A stretch of 64,000 bases of DNA from Brevibacillus fulvus (GCF_016908525.1 NZ_JAFBEB010000006.1:62001-126000), one strand, 5' to 3'; numbered from the stretch's first letter, positions 16,937-25,564 are shown. Numbers and translations: made by a program. Notes: generated by a model from the sequence alone, not told the origin.

Positions 16937-18163
16937 CTATCGTGACGAACGCGGCCTGTTTTTCGCTTTACGGCTGGAGGATTGGACAGGCTGCGGCTTG
17001 ACCCGTTGCCGAGGTTTGTTTACCCGCTTCTCCTCGGGATCAATCAATGCCCCGAAAGCCATCTCCTTTTGCACGATCGGTTCACCGATCGCTTTGCTGA
17101 ACTTCTTGATCAAGAACTGTTCCTGCGGGACAATCAGGGAAAACACCAGTCCTGCCGCTCCCATCCGTCCTACTCGGCCGCTGCGGTGAATATACGCATC
17201 GGCATCGGGCGCAGGGTCAAAATGGATCACTGCTTCTACACCCGGGATGTCGATTCCCCGCGCTGCCACATCGGTTGTAATCAGCACAGGAAACTTGCGC
17301 TCGCGAAACTGCTGCAGCGTAACCGCCCGCTCTTCTTTGCTTGCCCCGCTGTGCAGCAGGCGACATTCCAAATGGTGATAGCGCAGCTTATCGACGATCT
17401 CGTCCACACGATCCATCTTGTTGACAAACACGATTGCCGCTTGGGCATCGACCAGCCGCAACAATCGGCGGAGGTTGTCCACCTTTTTGCGTCCTTCGCT
17501 CACCAAGTAAAAATGCAGCACGCTTGCTTCGGTTTCCGGTTTGGCCGCGCGAATGATCACCGGCTCCTTGGCCAATGGCTGCAACAATCGGATCATGGTT
17601 TCAGGCAACGTCGCGGAACAAAAAATACGCTGCGTGTCGCGCATCAATCGTTTCAACACCTCGTTGACCGGGCCGGCGAATCCGGCATCCATCATGCGAT
17701 CCGCTTCATCCACCACCACTGTCTTCACCTGGTGGACTTTGACTTTGCGCTGCTGCAATAGTTCATTAAGCCGTCCAGGCGTGGCGATGACGACGGCCGG
17801 ATGGGCTTTTAGCTTTTCCAGTTGCCGCTGCGGATTGGCTCCGCCGATCAAAGCGACTGCTGTCAACCGGAGACTGTTCAGCAACATTTCCGCTTCCCGA
17901 TAAATTTGCATCACCAACTCGTGGGTTGGTGCCAAAATCAAAGCCTGCAGCTCCTTGCTGGCCGGATCGAGCCGCTCGCAAATTGGCAAAAGGTAAGCAT
18001 AAGTCTTTCCTGTTCCGGTCGGTGATTCGATCAGCACATCGCGATTGTCCAAAATTGCAGGCAGCGCTTGCTCCTGCACCGGCGTCGGCGTGTCAAAATG
18101 ACGTTGCTGCAATACCTCAAGCACTGGCTTGGCGGTAATCCAGGTTGAAAATGGTTCTGCCAC
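16937..18163 (-). CDS. DEAD-box RNA helicase, YfmL-like
   Basis: 408 residues. Q motif PTPVQEQALP, motif I SPTGTGKT, Ia APTHELVMQI, GG in LIGGANPQRQ, Ib TPGRL, II VDEADRM, III SAT, IV IVFVNK, V TTDVAARGID and VI HRSGRVGR are all present. The phrases ESPTGTGKT and LIGGANPQRQLEKLKAHP match B. subtilis YfmL, a helicase linked to 50S ribosome maturation. A basic tail (KPRQRVKPQPVQ onward) probably binds RNA. GTG 18163 follows GGGGGGA; the frame runs further upstream without a good site. Confidence 0.9.
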   Translation of the reverse strand: MAEPFSTWITAKPVLEVLQQRHFDTPTPVQEQALPAILDNRDVLIESPTGTGKTYAYLLPICERLDPASKELQALILAPTHELVMQIYREAEMLLNSLRLTAVALIGGANPQRQLEKLKAHPAVVIATPGRLNELLQQRKVKVHQVKTVVVDEADRMMDAGFAGPVNEVLKRLMRDTQRIFCSATLPETMIRLLQPLAKEPVIIRAAKPETEASVLHFYLVSEGRKKVDNLRRLLRLVDAQAAIVFVNKMDRVDEIVDKLRYHHLECRLLHSGASKEERAVTLQQFRERKFPVLITTDVAARGIDIPGVEAVIHFDPAPDADAYIHRSGRVGRMGAAGLVFSLIVPQEQFLIKKFSKAIGEPIVQKEMAFGALIDPEEKRVNKPRQRVKPQPVQSSSRKAKNRPRSSR

Positions 18164-18279
18164 AGGTAATCCCCCCACATACTCACTCGTAACCGTTAGC
18201 TTACCATTTTTTCGCAGAGATTGAAATAGCGAAACGGGCATTTGCCAAATCGGCAAATGTCCGCCATTCGCTGCCCCCG

Positions 18280-18429
18280 TTAGCTGTTGGAATCGATGCG
18301 GACTTCCCGATCTTCCATTTTGTCGTTGCGATCGTCCGCGGTACGCTGATTGTGCGTTCCAGGGGGATTTTTTTGATATTCTTCCACTTCTGCTTGGAAT
18401 TGTTTGTCAAAGCCGCGCTGACGGTTCAC
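18280..18429 (-). CDS. Small 49-residue hydrophilic protein
   Basis: GTG 18429 lies behind a strong GGGGAGGTGA site. The product, starting MNRQRGFDKQFQAEVEEYQ and ending MEDREVRIDSNS, is hydrophilic and rich in Asn, Gln, Asp and Arg. It may be spore-related or disordered, but no family was recognised. An inverted repeat (CATTTGCC/GGCAAATG, 18239-18251) follows without a clear T run. Confidence 0.55.
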   Translation of the reverse strand: MNRQRGFDKQFQAEVEEYQKNPPGTHNQRTADDRNDKMEDREVRIDSNS

Positions 18430-18557
18430 ACGGGTCACCTCCCCTTTGTATTGTTCCCGTACGTATCGGGAACATCCTTCGCTTTAGGCGAAACTTTTTC
18501 AATGTCCATTCGTCAAAATCTATAGAGAAAAAGGCTTTGGATTTGGAAGGGGAGTTT

Positions 18558-19616
18558 ATGGAAACCACTTTATCACGTACACGCACCATGAAAAAAAGAC
18601 GACGGCGAAACAGTCCTCTTACCCTCTTGAAACATATGTTGCTGGCGACCATGCTGTTTTTCCTGCTATTGATGCTCGCAGCGGCGATCTTCCTGTTTGG
18701 TACGCAAAAAGGGATGGAGTTACGCGAGTGGATCGCCGGGACGCTGTTGACGACACAGCATGATTACCTCGCCCCATTCACCTTTTTGCCGAAAGCAAAA
18801 CTGGATGAACTGAAAAACGAATTGAACCACCCGGTAATTATCAATACGACGCCGGCAGAAGCGGTGGACAAGCCCGTGGAGCCAATGCCTGCCGCGGAAG
18901 AAAAGCCGCGCGAACTGGTGGAAATCGAGGATGTGAACATCGATAAAGGCAGTTACTATTTCAAAGGAAAGCTGATGTACATCTCCGACCCCCAGCGCGT
19001 TCATCTGGTGGTCACCGAACGAACGGATGACCGCGGCGATTTGTTGGACGAATTTGCCAAAAAATACAATGCGATCGGAATTGTCAATGCCAGCGGTTTT
19101 TATGACCCGGACGGCTACGGCAGAGGAAAATCTGCTTTTGGCGTCGTCATCCACGACGGCAAGATTTTGCAATCATACAATCCGCGTTCCAATCAAACCG
19201 CACTGGGAATTACCTACGACGGGAAAATGATTACCGGCAACTATTCAGCCGAAGAACTGGTCGCGATGGGGGTTCGCGATGCGATGAGCTTCAGCCCGCA
19301 GCTCATTGTCAACGGAAAAAACCTGTTTGCGGACAAAGCGGGAACGGCCTGGGGCAATCAGCCGCGCACGGCGGTTGGGCAGAAGGCTGATGGGACGGTC
19401 GTCTTTTTGGTCATCGACGGGCGGCAGCCTGGCCATTCGATCGGCGCCAGCATGAAAGACGTCGCCGATTTGCTCGAACAAAAAGGAGTGGTGACCGCGA
19501 TGGCGATGGATGGCGGTTCCAGCTCGATGATGCTCCATAACGGCGAGGCCATCACCAAAACGTCTTGTCCGTATTACAGAGGCCGCTATTTGCCAAACGC
19601 CTGGGCTGTCTATTAA
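18558..19616 (+). CDS. Membrane-anchored phosphodiester glycosidase domain protein
   Basis: A 352-residue protein. A basic N-terminus (MKKRRRR) and one membrane helix at about 30-53 are followed by a linker rich in Pro and Glu. A C-terminal NAGPA-type domain follows (about 140-350) with VNASGFYDPDGYGRGKS, QPRTAVGQKADGT, FLVIDGRQPGHSIGAS and AMDGGSSSMM. Family members cleave sugar-phosphodiester bonds in exopolysaccharide or cell-wall polymers; here it should act outside the membrane. ATG 18558 follows GGAAGGGGAG. It is monocistronic with a strong terminator. Confidence 0.85.
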   Translation: METTLSRTRTMKKRRRRNSPLTLLKHMLLATMLFFLLLMLAAAIFLFGTQKGMELREWIAGTLLTTQHDYLAPFTFLPKAKLDELKNELNHPVIINTTPAEAVDKPVEPMPAAEEKPRELVEIEDVNIDKGSYYFKGKLMYISDPQRVHLVVTERTDDRGDLLDEFAKKYNAIGIVNASGFYDPDGYGRGKSAFGVVIHDGKILQSYNPRSNQTALGITYDGKMITGNYSAEELVAMGVRDAMSFSPQLIVNGKNLFADKAGTAWGNQPRTAVGQKADGTVVFLVIDGRQPGHSIGASMKDVADLLEQKGVVTAMAMDGGSSSMMLHNGEAITKTSCPYYRGRYLPNAWAVY

Positions 19617-19621
19617 ACAAG

Positions 19622-19659
19622 AAAAAAGCACTTCCCCGTTGAGAGGAAGTGCTTTTTAT
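19622..19659. terminator. Bidirectional terminator
   Basis: AAAAAGCACTTCC pairs with GGAAGTGCTTTTT around an 8-nt loop. It separates the NAGPA-type gene from the convergent GMC gene. Confidence 0.9.
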
Positions 19660-19669
19660 TATAGCTCGA

Positions 19670-21397
19670 TTATACCAAGCTGCCGCCTTTTTCACGATAT
19701 TTCAAGATACCTTCAGCTGCACGGTAAGCAAGAGCTGCCACGGTAGCAGTTGGGTTGTATCCGGAGTTGTGCTGGAAGTTTCCTGCACCGACAACGAATA
19801 CGTTTTCTGCATCCCACATTTGCAGCCACGGGTTTACTACAGACATGGACGGATCGTTACCCATCGTGGTACCGCCGTTCATATGGGTGGATTGGTAATT
19901 GCGGATATCGTAATCTTTAACGTTTTTACCGCCTTGGTTTACTTTGTTTGCACCCATCGCTTTCATAATTTCTGCCGCTTTTTCACCCATGAATTTGGAC
20001 AGGGCCCGGTCTTGTTCTTTCCAGTTGAACGTCATGCGCAACAATGGATCGCCCACTGCATCTTTGTATGTTGGATCGAGATCCAGGTAGTTGTCGCGGA
20101 ACGGCAAGGAAGCACCTTGAGCTTTAATGACCAATGTGCTGTTTGCATATTTGAGCGATTGTTTCTTGAAGTCTTCGCCCCATGCAGGTGTGCCTTCTGG
20201 AACATGGTTGTTCAAGATTGGACGGTCACCCAATTGGGTAATGTGGATTGTCGCACCATGCAAGAAGTTCAGGTCGCTATGGTCAAAACGCAAACCGTTG
20301 AAGTCGTCAATTTGCGCACCCAATGCACCTGCACCAGCATACAGGTTGAACTCTTTGTCATCAAAGAAGCCATAAGCGTTACCCAGGTACACTTGGTAGG
20401 TGTAGTTACGGCCCACTACCCCTTTGCCTGTTGTCGGGTCATACGGTACACCCAGTTTGGACAAAAGCAACAGACGAGTATTTTCGATAACATAGGTCGT
20501 TACAACGACGACATCCGCTTCTTGGATGAATTCTTCGCCTGTTTTCAGGTCGACATACAATACGCCGGATGCTTTGCCGTCTTTGTGCAAAATGCGAGTG
20601 ACTTGCGAATAAGTCCGCAGCTCAAAATTGCCTGTTTTTTGTGCAACCGGAATAACGGTTACAACCGGGTCAGCTTTCGCACCGAATTCACAGCCAAAAC
20701 GCTCACAAAATGCGCAATATTGGCAAGCTGCACGAGCGATGCCGTCCGGGTTGGTGTATTGTTGCGACAAGTTGGAAGAAGGCATATGGTATGGATGATA
20801 ACCCAATTTGGTAGCCGCTTCTTTAAACATTTTTGTAACCGGTGTTTCTTTCATTGGCGGGTTTGGATAGTCTTTTTTCCGTTTCACCGCTGCCGGGTGA
20901 GGGTCTTGTTCACCGGAAACCCCTGCCATTGCTTCCCATTTTTCGAAGTATGGCTCGATTTCATCCCAGGTGATTCCCCAGTCTTCAACCTGCATACCTT
21001 CTGGCATTTTTTTCTCGCCGTATTTCTTGATGATTTCCGATTTCAATTGGAAATCTTCCGGCAAGAAACGATACGTTTGACCATTCCAGTGCATACCAGA
21101 ACCGCCCAAACCTTCCCCGATCAAGAAAGAACCCCATTCACGGTAAGGCAACGCACGTTTTTTCATATCGTGACGGAAGGTCACGGTTCTGCCGTTGGCC
21201 ATGTCAGCCATTGATTCATAGCGTTGCGAATACCGCAATTCATCGTGAGACATGAAGTAATCGGCTGTCGTCCGTGGTTTCCCTTTCTCCAAACCTACTA
21301 CTTTCAATCCCGCTTTTGTCAGTTCAGAGGAGATGATACCTCCACCCCAACCTACACCGACAACGACCACATCTACTTTTGGTAATGTCTTAGCCAT
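19670..21397 (-). CDS. GMC family FAD-dependent dehydrogenase (gluconate 2-dehydrogenase-like)
   Basis: A 575-residue flavoprotein of the glucose-methanol-choline family. The N-terminal FAD Rossmann motif reads VDVVVVGVGWGGGII. Mid-protein cysteines lie in ACQYCAFCERFGC. The C-terminal catalytic and flavin region is STHMNGGTTMGNDP, then FVVGAGNFQHNSGYNPT (His and Asn expected at the active site). It should oxidise a sugar acid or alcohol and pass electrons to a partner. The upstream gene encodes the small Tat-secreted subunit, so the pair is probably exported together. No cytochrome c subunit is present. Confidence 0.85.
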   Translation of the reverse strand: MAKTLPKVDVVVVGVGWGGGIISSELTKAGLKVVGLEKGKPRTTADYFMSHDELRYSQRYESMADMANGRTVTFRHDMKKRALPYREWGSFLIGEGLGGSGMHWNGQTYRFLPEDFQLKSEIIKKYGEKKMPEGMQVEDWGITWDEIEPYFEKWEAMAGVSGEQDPHPAAVKRKKDYPNPPMKETPVTKMFKEAATKLGYHPYHMPSSNLSQQYTNPDGIARAACQYCAFCERFGCEFGAKADPVVTVIPVAQKTGNFELRTYSQVTRILHKDGKASGVLYVDLKTGEEFIQEADVVVVTTYVIENTRLLLLSKLGVPYDPTTGKGVVGRNYTYQVYLGNAYGFFDDKEFNLYAGAGALGAQIDDFNGLRFDHSDLNFLHGATIHITQLGDRPILNNHVPEGTPAWGEDFKKQSLKYANSTLVIKAQGASLPFRDNYLDLDPTYKDAVGDPLLRMTFNWKEQDRALSKFMGEKAAEIMKAMGANKVNQGGKNVKDYDIRNYQSTHMNGGTTMGNDPSMSVVNPWLQMWDAENVFVVGAGNFQHNSGYNPTATVAALAYRAAEGILKYREKGGSLV

Positions 21398-21445
21398 TTA
21401 CAAGTTCCTTCCTTCTATTATGTTAAGTACATCAGCTGAAAGCAA

Positions 21446-22204
21446 TTACATCATGTGTTTGTTCAAACTTTCAGGTTGGATCTCAACAAATTTGTCCTGG
21501 TCAACCACTTTAGCGTACTGAGATGTATTCGCACCTGGATATTTTTTCATTTTCCAGCCTTGCATATCTTTGTTACCACCGTACATCGGATCGGCATAAA
21601 CGCCCTCGATTGTCGCTTGTTTCAACAGTCTAAAGAAGTAGCTGGCAGGAGCCGTTCCGTGCAATTTTACTTTGTCTGCTTCAACATCTTGCAAAATTGC
21701 GATTTGCTCTTCTTTCGCCAACTCGTCAAACTTTTTCTGATAGCGGCTTTGCGCTTCATTGCGCAGCAATTCGATACCAGACACGAATACTTCATTGCGT
21801 TTCATCCGGGTTTGATATCCTTGTTCTGGAACCGCTTCCGTTTCATAGAAAGGACCCACATGGTATTCTTTTACGTTATTTCCCCACGCACCGGCCAGCT
21901 GATGGTCGATATAGTAAGCAACACCGAGAGCTTTCGCGCCGGGGCCTTCTTCCGTTTCCGGATAGATCCGTTCAGCTGCAGCTTCGATGACTTTCAAGTC
22001 ATTCGGATCAGTGAAAAACATCATGGCACTCGTATATTGAACGGATTGTTCCACGACTTTCTCCGTTTCTTTCTCGACCACTTGTTTGCCACCAATTAGA
22101 TTACCAACAATTCCGCCAACGATTGCAGTTCCTGCCAGAGCTGCACCCGTTTTGACGAAATTACGTCTGGATGGATTCGAAACAGCTTTGTCTTTTTCTG
22201 ACAT
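21446..22204 (-). CDS. Gluconate 2-dehydrogenase subunit 3-like protein with Tat signal
   Basis: 252 residues. The twin-arginine signal is SRRNFVKTG followed by an Ala/Gly-rich hydrophobic stretch, so it should be exported folded. The mature region (FTDPNDLKVIEAAAERIYP, GAKALGVAYYIDHQLAG, YFRLLKQATIEGVYADPMYGG) is the small-subunit family usually paired with GMC flavoproteins, which probably export by riding on this signal. ATG 22204 follows AAAGGAG; the open frame upstream is dismissed. It lies 48 nt before the GMC gene. Confidence 0.85.
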   Translation of the reverse strand: MSEKDKAVSNPSRRNFVKTGAALAGTAIVGGIVGNLIGGKQVVEKETEKVVEQSVQYTSAMMFFTDPNDLKVIEAAAERIYPETEEGPGAKALGVAYYIDHQLAGAWGNNVKEYHVGPFYETEAVPEQGYQTRMKRNEVFVSGIELLRNEAQSRYQKKFDELAKEEQIAILQDVEADKVKLHGTAPASYFFRLLKQATIEGVYADPMYGGNKDMQGWKMKKYPGANTSQYAKVVDQDKFVEIQPESLNKHMM

Positions 22205-22284
22205 CCTGTCCACTCCTTTTATGATGAATAAATCGATACAACCACAGAGAATGCAGAAAAAAAAGAAGAATAATCGTTGCATTC

Positions 22285-22322
22285 CCTGCTATCGATTCTG
22301 TTTGGCCAGAGTAGATAGCAGG
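22285..22322 (-). promoter_or_regulatory. Long leader hairpin of the GMC operon
   Basis: CCTGCTATC pairs with GATAGCAGG. After one mismatch an inner six-pair stem (ATTCTG with CAGAGT, one wobble) follows around a 6-nt loop. It lies about 80-120 nt before the start codon, inside the predicted leader, and has no adjacent U run, so it is not a standard terminator. Confidence 0.5.
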
Positions 22323-22373
22323 AAGTGCAAGCAAACGCGAGGACGACAGCGCAAATTTTCACCAACATTAAAA

Positions 22374-22402
22374 ATTATATTTAATATCTTTTTAATAATC
22401 AA
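22374..22402 (-). promoter_or_regulatory. Promoter of the GMC dehydrogenase operon
   Basis: On the minus strand there is TTGATT, a 17-nt AT-rich spacer and a perfect TATAAT. The predicted leader is about 160 nt. Confidence 0.7.
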
Positions 22403-22479
22403 GGAAAAATTTCTGCAAAAGTGCATAGTTTTTACCTTTGTTAAATAAAATCGAAACTTTACTTTTATTTACATCAAAC

Positions 22480-22511
22480 AAAAAAAGCTAACATCCATTA
22501 CAGATGTTAGC
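22480..22511 (-). terminator. Terminator of the ABC-F gene
   Basis: GCTAACATC pairs with GATGTTAGC around a 7-nt loop. On the minus strand it is followed by seven T. Confidence 0.88.
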
Positions 22512-22536
22512 CAGCAGTCAATCGAACCCGCTTTCC

Positions 22537-24108
22537 TTATGCCCGAATTGTAGACTTCGGTTGTTTTTGACTCCACTCTTCCACGTTCCAAACCTTCGTT
22601 ACCCAATCTTCATAGAATTCCGGTTCGTGGCAAACGAGCAAAATCGTCCCTTTAAATTCTTTGAGGGAGCGTTTTAATTCTTCCTTGGCTACTACGTCCA
22701 AGTGGTTGGTCGGTTCGTCAAACAAGATCCAGTTCGTTTCTCGCTGCAGCAATTTGCACAACCGGACTTTAGCTTGTTCCCCACCCGAAAGAGCGGTCAT
22801 GGAGCGATTGATGTGTTCATTTTTCAGCCCGCAACGAGCCAGTGCGCCGCGAACCTCGTGGTTGTTTAAATGAGGAAATTCATTCCAGACCTCATCCAAA
22901 GCCGTAATATTTTTCGGTTTGACTTCTTGTTCAAAATAAGCCGGATAGAGGAAGTCTCCCCGTTCCAGTTTGCCGCCCAACGGCGGGATCAGGCCCAAAA
23001 TCGTTTTCAGAAGCGTCGATTTCCCTACACCGTTCATCCCGACGATTGCTACCTTGTCGCCGCGTTCGAGACTCATTGTCAGTTTTGGCATCAACGGTTT
23101 GCCGTAGCCGATTTCCAGGTCTTCCGCTTCGAATACAAATCGGCTGCTCGCCCGCGCTTCTTTGAAAATAAAAGTCGGCTTCGGAGCAACTTCCGGTTTA
23201 TCGATTCGGTCGATTTTATCCAGCTGCTTTTGCCGGCTCTTGGCCCGCCCGGAAGTAGAAGCGCGCGCCTTGTTGCGGGCGATGAAATCTTCCATTTTGG
23301 AAATTTCCTCTTGCTGCTTCTCATAGGCGTCAAAATGCTGGGAGCGTCTTGTTTCCGACTGTGCCAAAAAAGATTCGTAATTGCCCGTGTAACGTGTCAG
23401 CTTTGTAAACTCCAGATGATAAATGACGTTGACCACTTCGTTCATAAAGGAAGTATCATGGGAAATCAAAATAAAAGCATACGGATATTCCTTCAGATAG
23501 TTTTTCAGCCAGGAGATATGTTCTTCATCCAAATAGTTGGTCGGCTCGTCGAGCAGCAAGACGGAAGGTTTTTGCAGCAGCAATTTGGCCAGCAATACTT
23601 TTGTGCGCTGTCCCCCAGACAAGGAGGCGACATCCCGATCCAATCCAATTGCGCTCAACCCAAGGGCATTGCCGATTTCCTCCACCTTGGCGTCGATCAG
23701 ATAAAATCCGTTCGCATCCAGTCGATCTTGAATTTCCCCCATCCGTTCCAACAATTGATCGAGCTCTTCCGGAGACGCATCCGCCATTTTTTCGGCAATC
23801 TCCAGATTTTCCTGTTCCAATTGGAGCAACGGCAAAAAAGCGTCTTTCAATACGTCGCGGATCGTTTTGCCTGCTTCCAGCTTGGTATGCTGATCCAAAT
23901 ATCCATATTCCACCTTCGGCATCCATTCAATCCGTCCGCCATCAGGAATTAATTGACGCGTCAAAATACTCATTAAAGTTGATTTTCCAGTACCATTGGC
24001 CCCAACGAGACCGACCCGCTCTGCCGGCTGCAGCCGAAATGAAACGTCGCGAAACAATACGCGATCGGCGAAACCGTGTGACAGGTTTTCTACAATTAAA
24101 ACACTCAT
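22537..24108 (-). CDS. ABC-F family ATPase, YfmM-like
   Basis: A 523-residue soluble protein with two ABC domains. Domain 1: Walker A GANGTGKST, signature LSGGQRTKV, Walker B VLLLDEPTNYLDE. A linker with RNKARASTSGRAKSRQKQLDK follows. Domain 2: GMNGVGKST, LSGGEQAKV, and Walker B WILFDEPTNHLD. There are no membrane segments, so it acts on the ribosome rather than in transport. The start SVLIVENLSHGFADR and the end VEEWSQK match B. subtilis YfmM, a translation factor-type ABC-F protein. ATG 24108 follows GGGAGGA. Confidence 0.9.
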   Translation of the reverse strand: MSVLIVENLSHGFADRVLFRDVSFRLQPAERVGLVGANGTGKSTLMSILTRQLIPDGGRIEWMPKVEYGYLDQHTKLEAGKTIRDVLKDAFLPLLQLEQENLEIAEKMADASPEELDQLLERMGEIQDRLDANGFYLIDAKVEEIGNALGLSAIGLDRDVASLSGGQRTKVLLAKLLLQKPSVLLLDEPTNYLDEEHISWLKNYLKEYPYAFILISHDTSFMNEVVNVIYHLEFTKLTRYTGNYESFLAQSETRRSQHFDAYEKQQEEISKMEDFIARNKARASTSGRAKSRQKQLDKIDRIDKPEVAPKPTFIFKEARASSRFVFEAEDLEIGYGKPLMPKLTMSLERGDKVAIVGMNGVGKSTLLKTILGLIPPLGGKLERGDFLYPAYFEQEVKPKNITALDEVWNEFPHLNNHEVRGALARCGLKNEHINRSMTALSGGEQAKVRLCKLLQRETNWILFDEPTNHLDVVAKEELKRSLKEFKGTILLVCHEPEFYEDWVTKVWNVEEWSQKQPKSTIRA

Positions 24109-24187
24109 TTGGTTCCTCCCCTGAAAATACATGCTTCCTCTCATTCTAGTTGATTTTAACGAAAAAGGAAATCGGAAAGTTGAGGTC

Positions 24188-24216
24188 TTGTTTTCATAAT
24201 ATATGTTATGTAAACT
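24188..24216 (+). promoter_or_regulatory. Promoter-like element before the structured intergenic element
   Basis: TTGTTT, 17 nt, then TAAACT on the plus strand, with an alternative TTGAGG/TATGTT slightly upstream. The structured element at 24233-24434 begins about 10-15 nt after the predicted transcription start. Confidence 0.4.
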
Positions 24217-24232
24217 TTTTGGTCCTACGTGC

Positions 24233-24434
24233 AAAAAGGCCGTTTCTCCCTGCCCGAACGACTTGCGAACCAAAACCAGCAAGCGACGCAGGCGGGAAAG
24301 CAACAGTGCCGCTTTGCATCGCTGTCAAGCAAGCATCATCAGCTTTACGCTGCTGCCCCGGCATCGTCTTGGGCAATCTTGTTTGCTGCCCTGCGGGTAA
24401 AGAATCGAGTCGGGCTTAGGAGAACGGCCGTTTG
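24233..24434 (+). ncRNA. Candidate structured RNA or MITE-like inverted-repeat element
   Basis: This stretch has no plausible gene, yet its ends are complementary. GGCCGTTTCTCC (24238-24249) pairs with GGAGAACGGCC (24419-24429). Inside this, GCCCGA (24252-24257) pairs with TCGGGC (24410-24415), CTTG (24262) with CGAG (24406), and CGCAGG (24287-24292) with CCTGCG (24390-24395). The result is a rod of about 200 nt. A plus-strand promoter-like element precedes it and a terminator-like hairpin follows. It matches no RNA family I recognise; the alternative is a MITE whose terminal inverted repeats are these ends. Confidence 0.4.
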
Positions 24435-24472
24435 TGCCACGAAAGCATCAGCGTGTTGTCAACAATAATCGG

Positions 24473-24502
24473 GCGACGCATCCGCAAGCAAGCGTCATTT
24501 TT
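24473..24502 (+). terminator. Terminator-like hairpin after the structured element
   Basis: On the plus strand GACGC pairs with GCGTC across a 12-nt loop, followed by A and six T. It overlaps the last codons of the convergent lipoprotein gene. Confidence 0.45.
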
Positions 24503-25220
24503 TCTGCTCCGCTTGTGTCATCAAATATCGCATCGCCTCTTCGTTTTGCTTCATATCCTCCACTTTGCTTCCGTAGAGCAGATCGTACTTGGTCAGCATC
24601 GCGATCAGGTTGCCTTGCGGATTGCGTGCGACCAACAGTGAAATTTTGTTGGCAAAATCATAGTATTCGACCGCGTTGTCTATTTCGCGTACCGGTTTCC
24701 CGTATATTTTTTTAACATCTTCCAACGTGGCTGTACGCTCAACCATCTTTTTCGCCAAACCTTCGCGCAATGGATAAACAGGTGCGGCTACAAGATAGGC
24801 GTTATCTCCTGTTGTGAAATAAAACGGATAAGGCTGCTCACTTGCTTCACCGGTAAAAGGATTCACCTTGAACGTAGCCATCAGTTCTGGCAGCTTGGGA
24901 GCGTCTTTGCCTTTTTCCAATAATTGATAGCGAAACAGGGAATTGACCTGTTTTTTGCTTACGGGCTCCCCATAAGCTTTGATCATGTCGGCATAAGTGG
25001 TTTTGCCGATTTCCAATTTCGGATTCATCACCAATTCTTTGCTTAAATCAACGGTTTCTGTCGCCGGCTTCGCCGCAGCTGCATCGGGTTGCTGGGCCTG
25101 CGCCGCTTGATTGCCTTTCGTCGTCGTTGCTGCCGGAGAATTTTGATTGGCGCAGCCTCCAGCCAATAACAAGGCGCACGCCAACGCTCCGACAATCCAT
25201 CTGCTTTTCTGTTTGCTCAT
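24495..25220 (-). CDS. Putative lipoprotein of unknown function
   Basis: A 241-residue protein with a signal peptide ending LLAGGC, a probable lipidation cysteine, and then an Ala/Gln/Thr-rich linker of about 35 residues. The mature domain has KLEIGKTTYADMIKAYGEP and LEDVKKIYGKPVREIDNAV, two segments that look like a repeated helix-turn unit and recall small BLA/SmpA-like folds; that is only a visual impression. It should be anchored on the outer face of the membrane. ATG 25220 follows GGGAGGAGAGG. Confidence 0.6.
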   Translation of the reverse strand: MSKQKSRWIVGALACALLLAGGCANQNSPAATTTKGNQAAQAQQPDAAAAKPATETVDLSKELVMNPKLEIGKTTYADMIKAYGEPVSKKQVNSLFRYQLLEKGKDAPKLPELMATFKVNPFTGEASEQPYPFYFTTGDNAYLVAAPVYPLREGLAKKMVERTATLEDVKKIYGKPVREIDNAVEYYDFANKISLLVARNPQGNLIAMLTKYDLLYGSKVEDMKQNEEAMRYLMTQAEQKK

Positions 25221-25314
25221 CTGTAATCCTCTCCTCCCTCATAGAATACCAATAATTCCTGCGGTTAGTCATCCCTATACAGGAAATACTAGAATTGAAA
25301 GGAGATGGGTTGTG

Positions 25315-25464
25315 ATGCGCAAAGAAGATTTGCTCCCGGAAAATCCCCATGAAACGTATAACAATCAGTATGAACCAATGGAGCAAACCGGCGAACCACT
25401 CCCTGGTTCAAAAAAGGTAAAACAAAACAATCACTCTCGTCAGGTGAAAACACGTGAAGGTTAG
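25315..25464 (+). CDS. sspP: Small acid-soluble spore protein P
   Basis: 49 residues. The C-terminal half, EPLPGSKKVKQNNHSRQVK, closely follows the SspP signature (PLSGSKKVKNRNHTRQ in B. subtilis). The N-terminal half is hydrophilic (MRKEDLLPENPHETYNNQY). SspP is a minor spore-core protein made in the forespore. ATG 25315 (or GTG 25312) follows AAAGGAG. Upstream, AATACTA resembles a sigma-G/F -10, but the -35 is not convincing. The terminator stem overlaps the stop codon. Confidence 0.8.
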   Translation: MRKEDLLPENPHETYNNQYEPMEQTGEPLPGSKKVKQNNHSRQVKTREG

Positions 25465-25494
25465 GGGACAATCCCCTAACCTCTTTTATTTTTT
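25459..25494 (+). terminator. Terminator of sspP
   Basis: GGTTAGGGG pairs with CCCCTAACC around a 5-nt loop, followed by a T-rich tract. The stem includes the sspP stop codon. Confidence 0.85.
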
Positions 25495-25564
25495 GGCGGC
25501 GATGATTGAATTGTCCCAATTTCCTGCGTATGATGAAAGGAGTATGCGCTTGGGGGTATTTTCC

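Noticed and set aside
19649-21214. 521-codon plus-strand open frame
   Set aside because: It is antisense to the GMC dehydrogenase gene, has no family features or ribosome binding site, and is rich in Phe, Cys and His as expected of a shadow frame.
24233-24434. SRP RNA, RNase P RNA or tmRNA identity for the structured element
   Set aside because: The conserved core sequences of these RNAs (for example the GGAAG tetraloop region of SRP RNA or GAGGAAAGTCC of RNase P) are absent.
24203-24468. Short plus-strand frames between the ABC-F and lipoprotein genes
   Set aside because: There is no ribosome binding site or recognisable protein; the region is better explained by its inverted-repeat structure.
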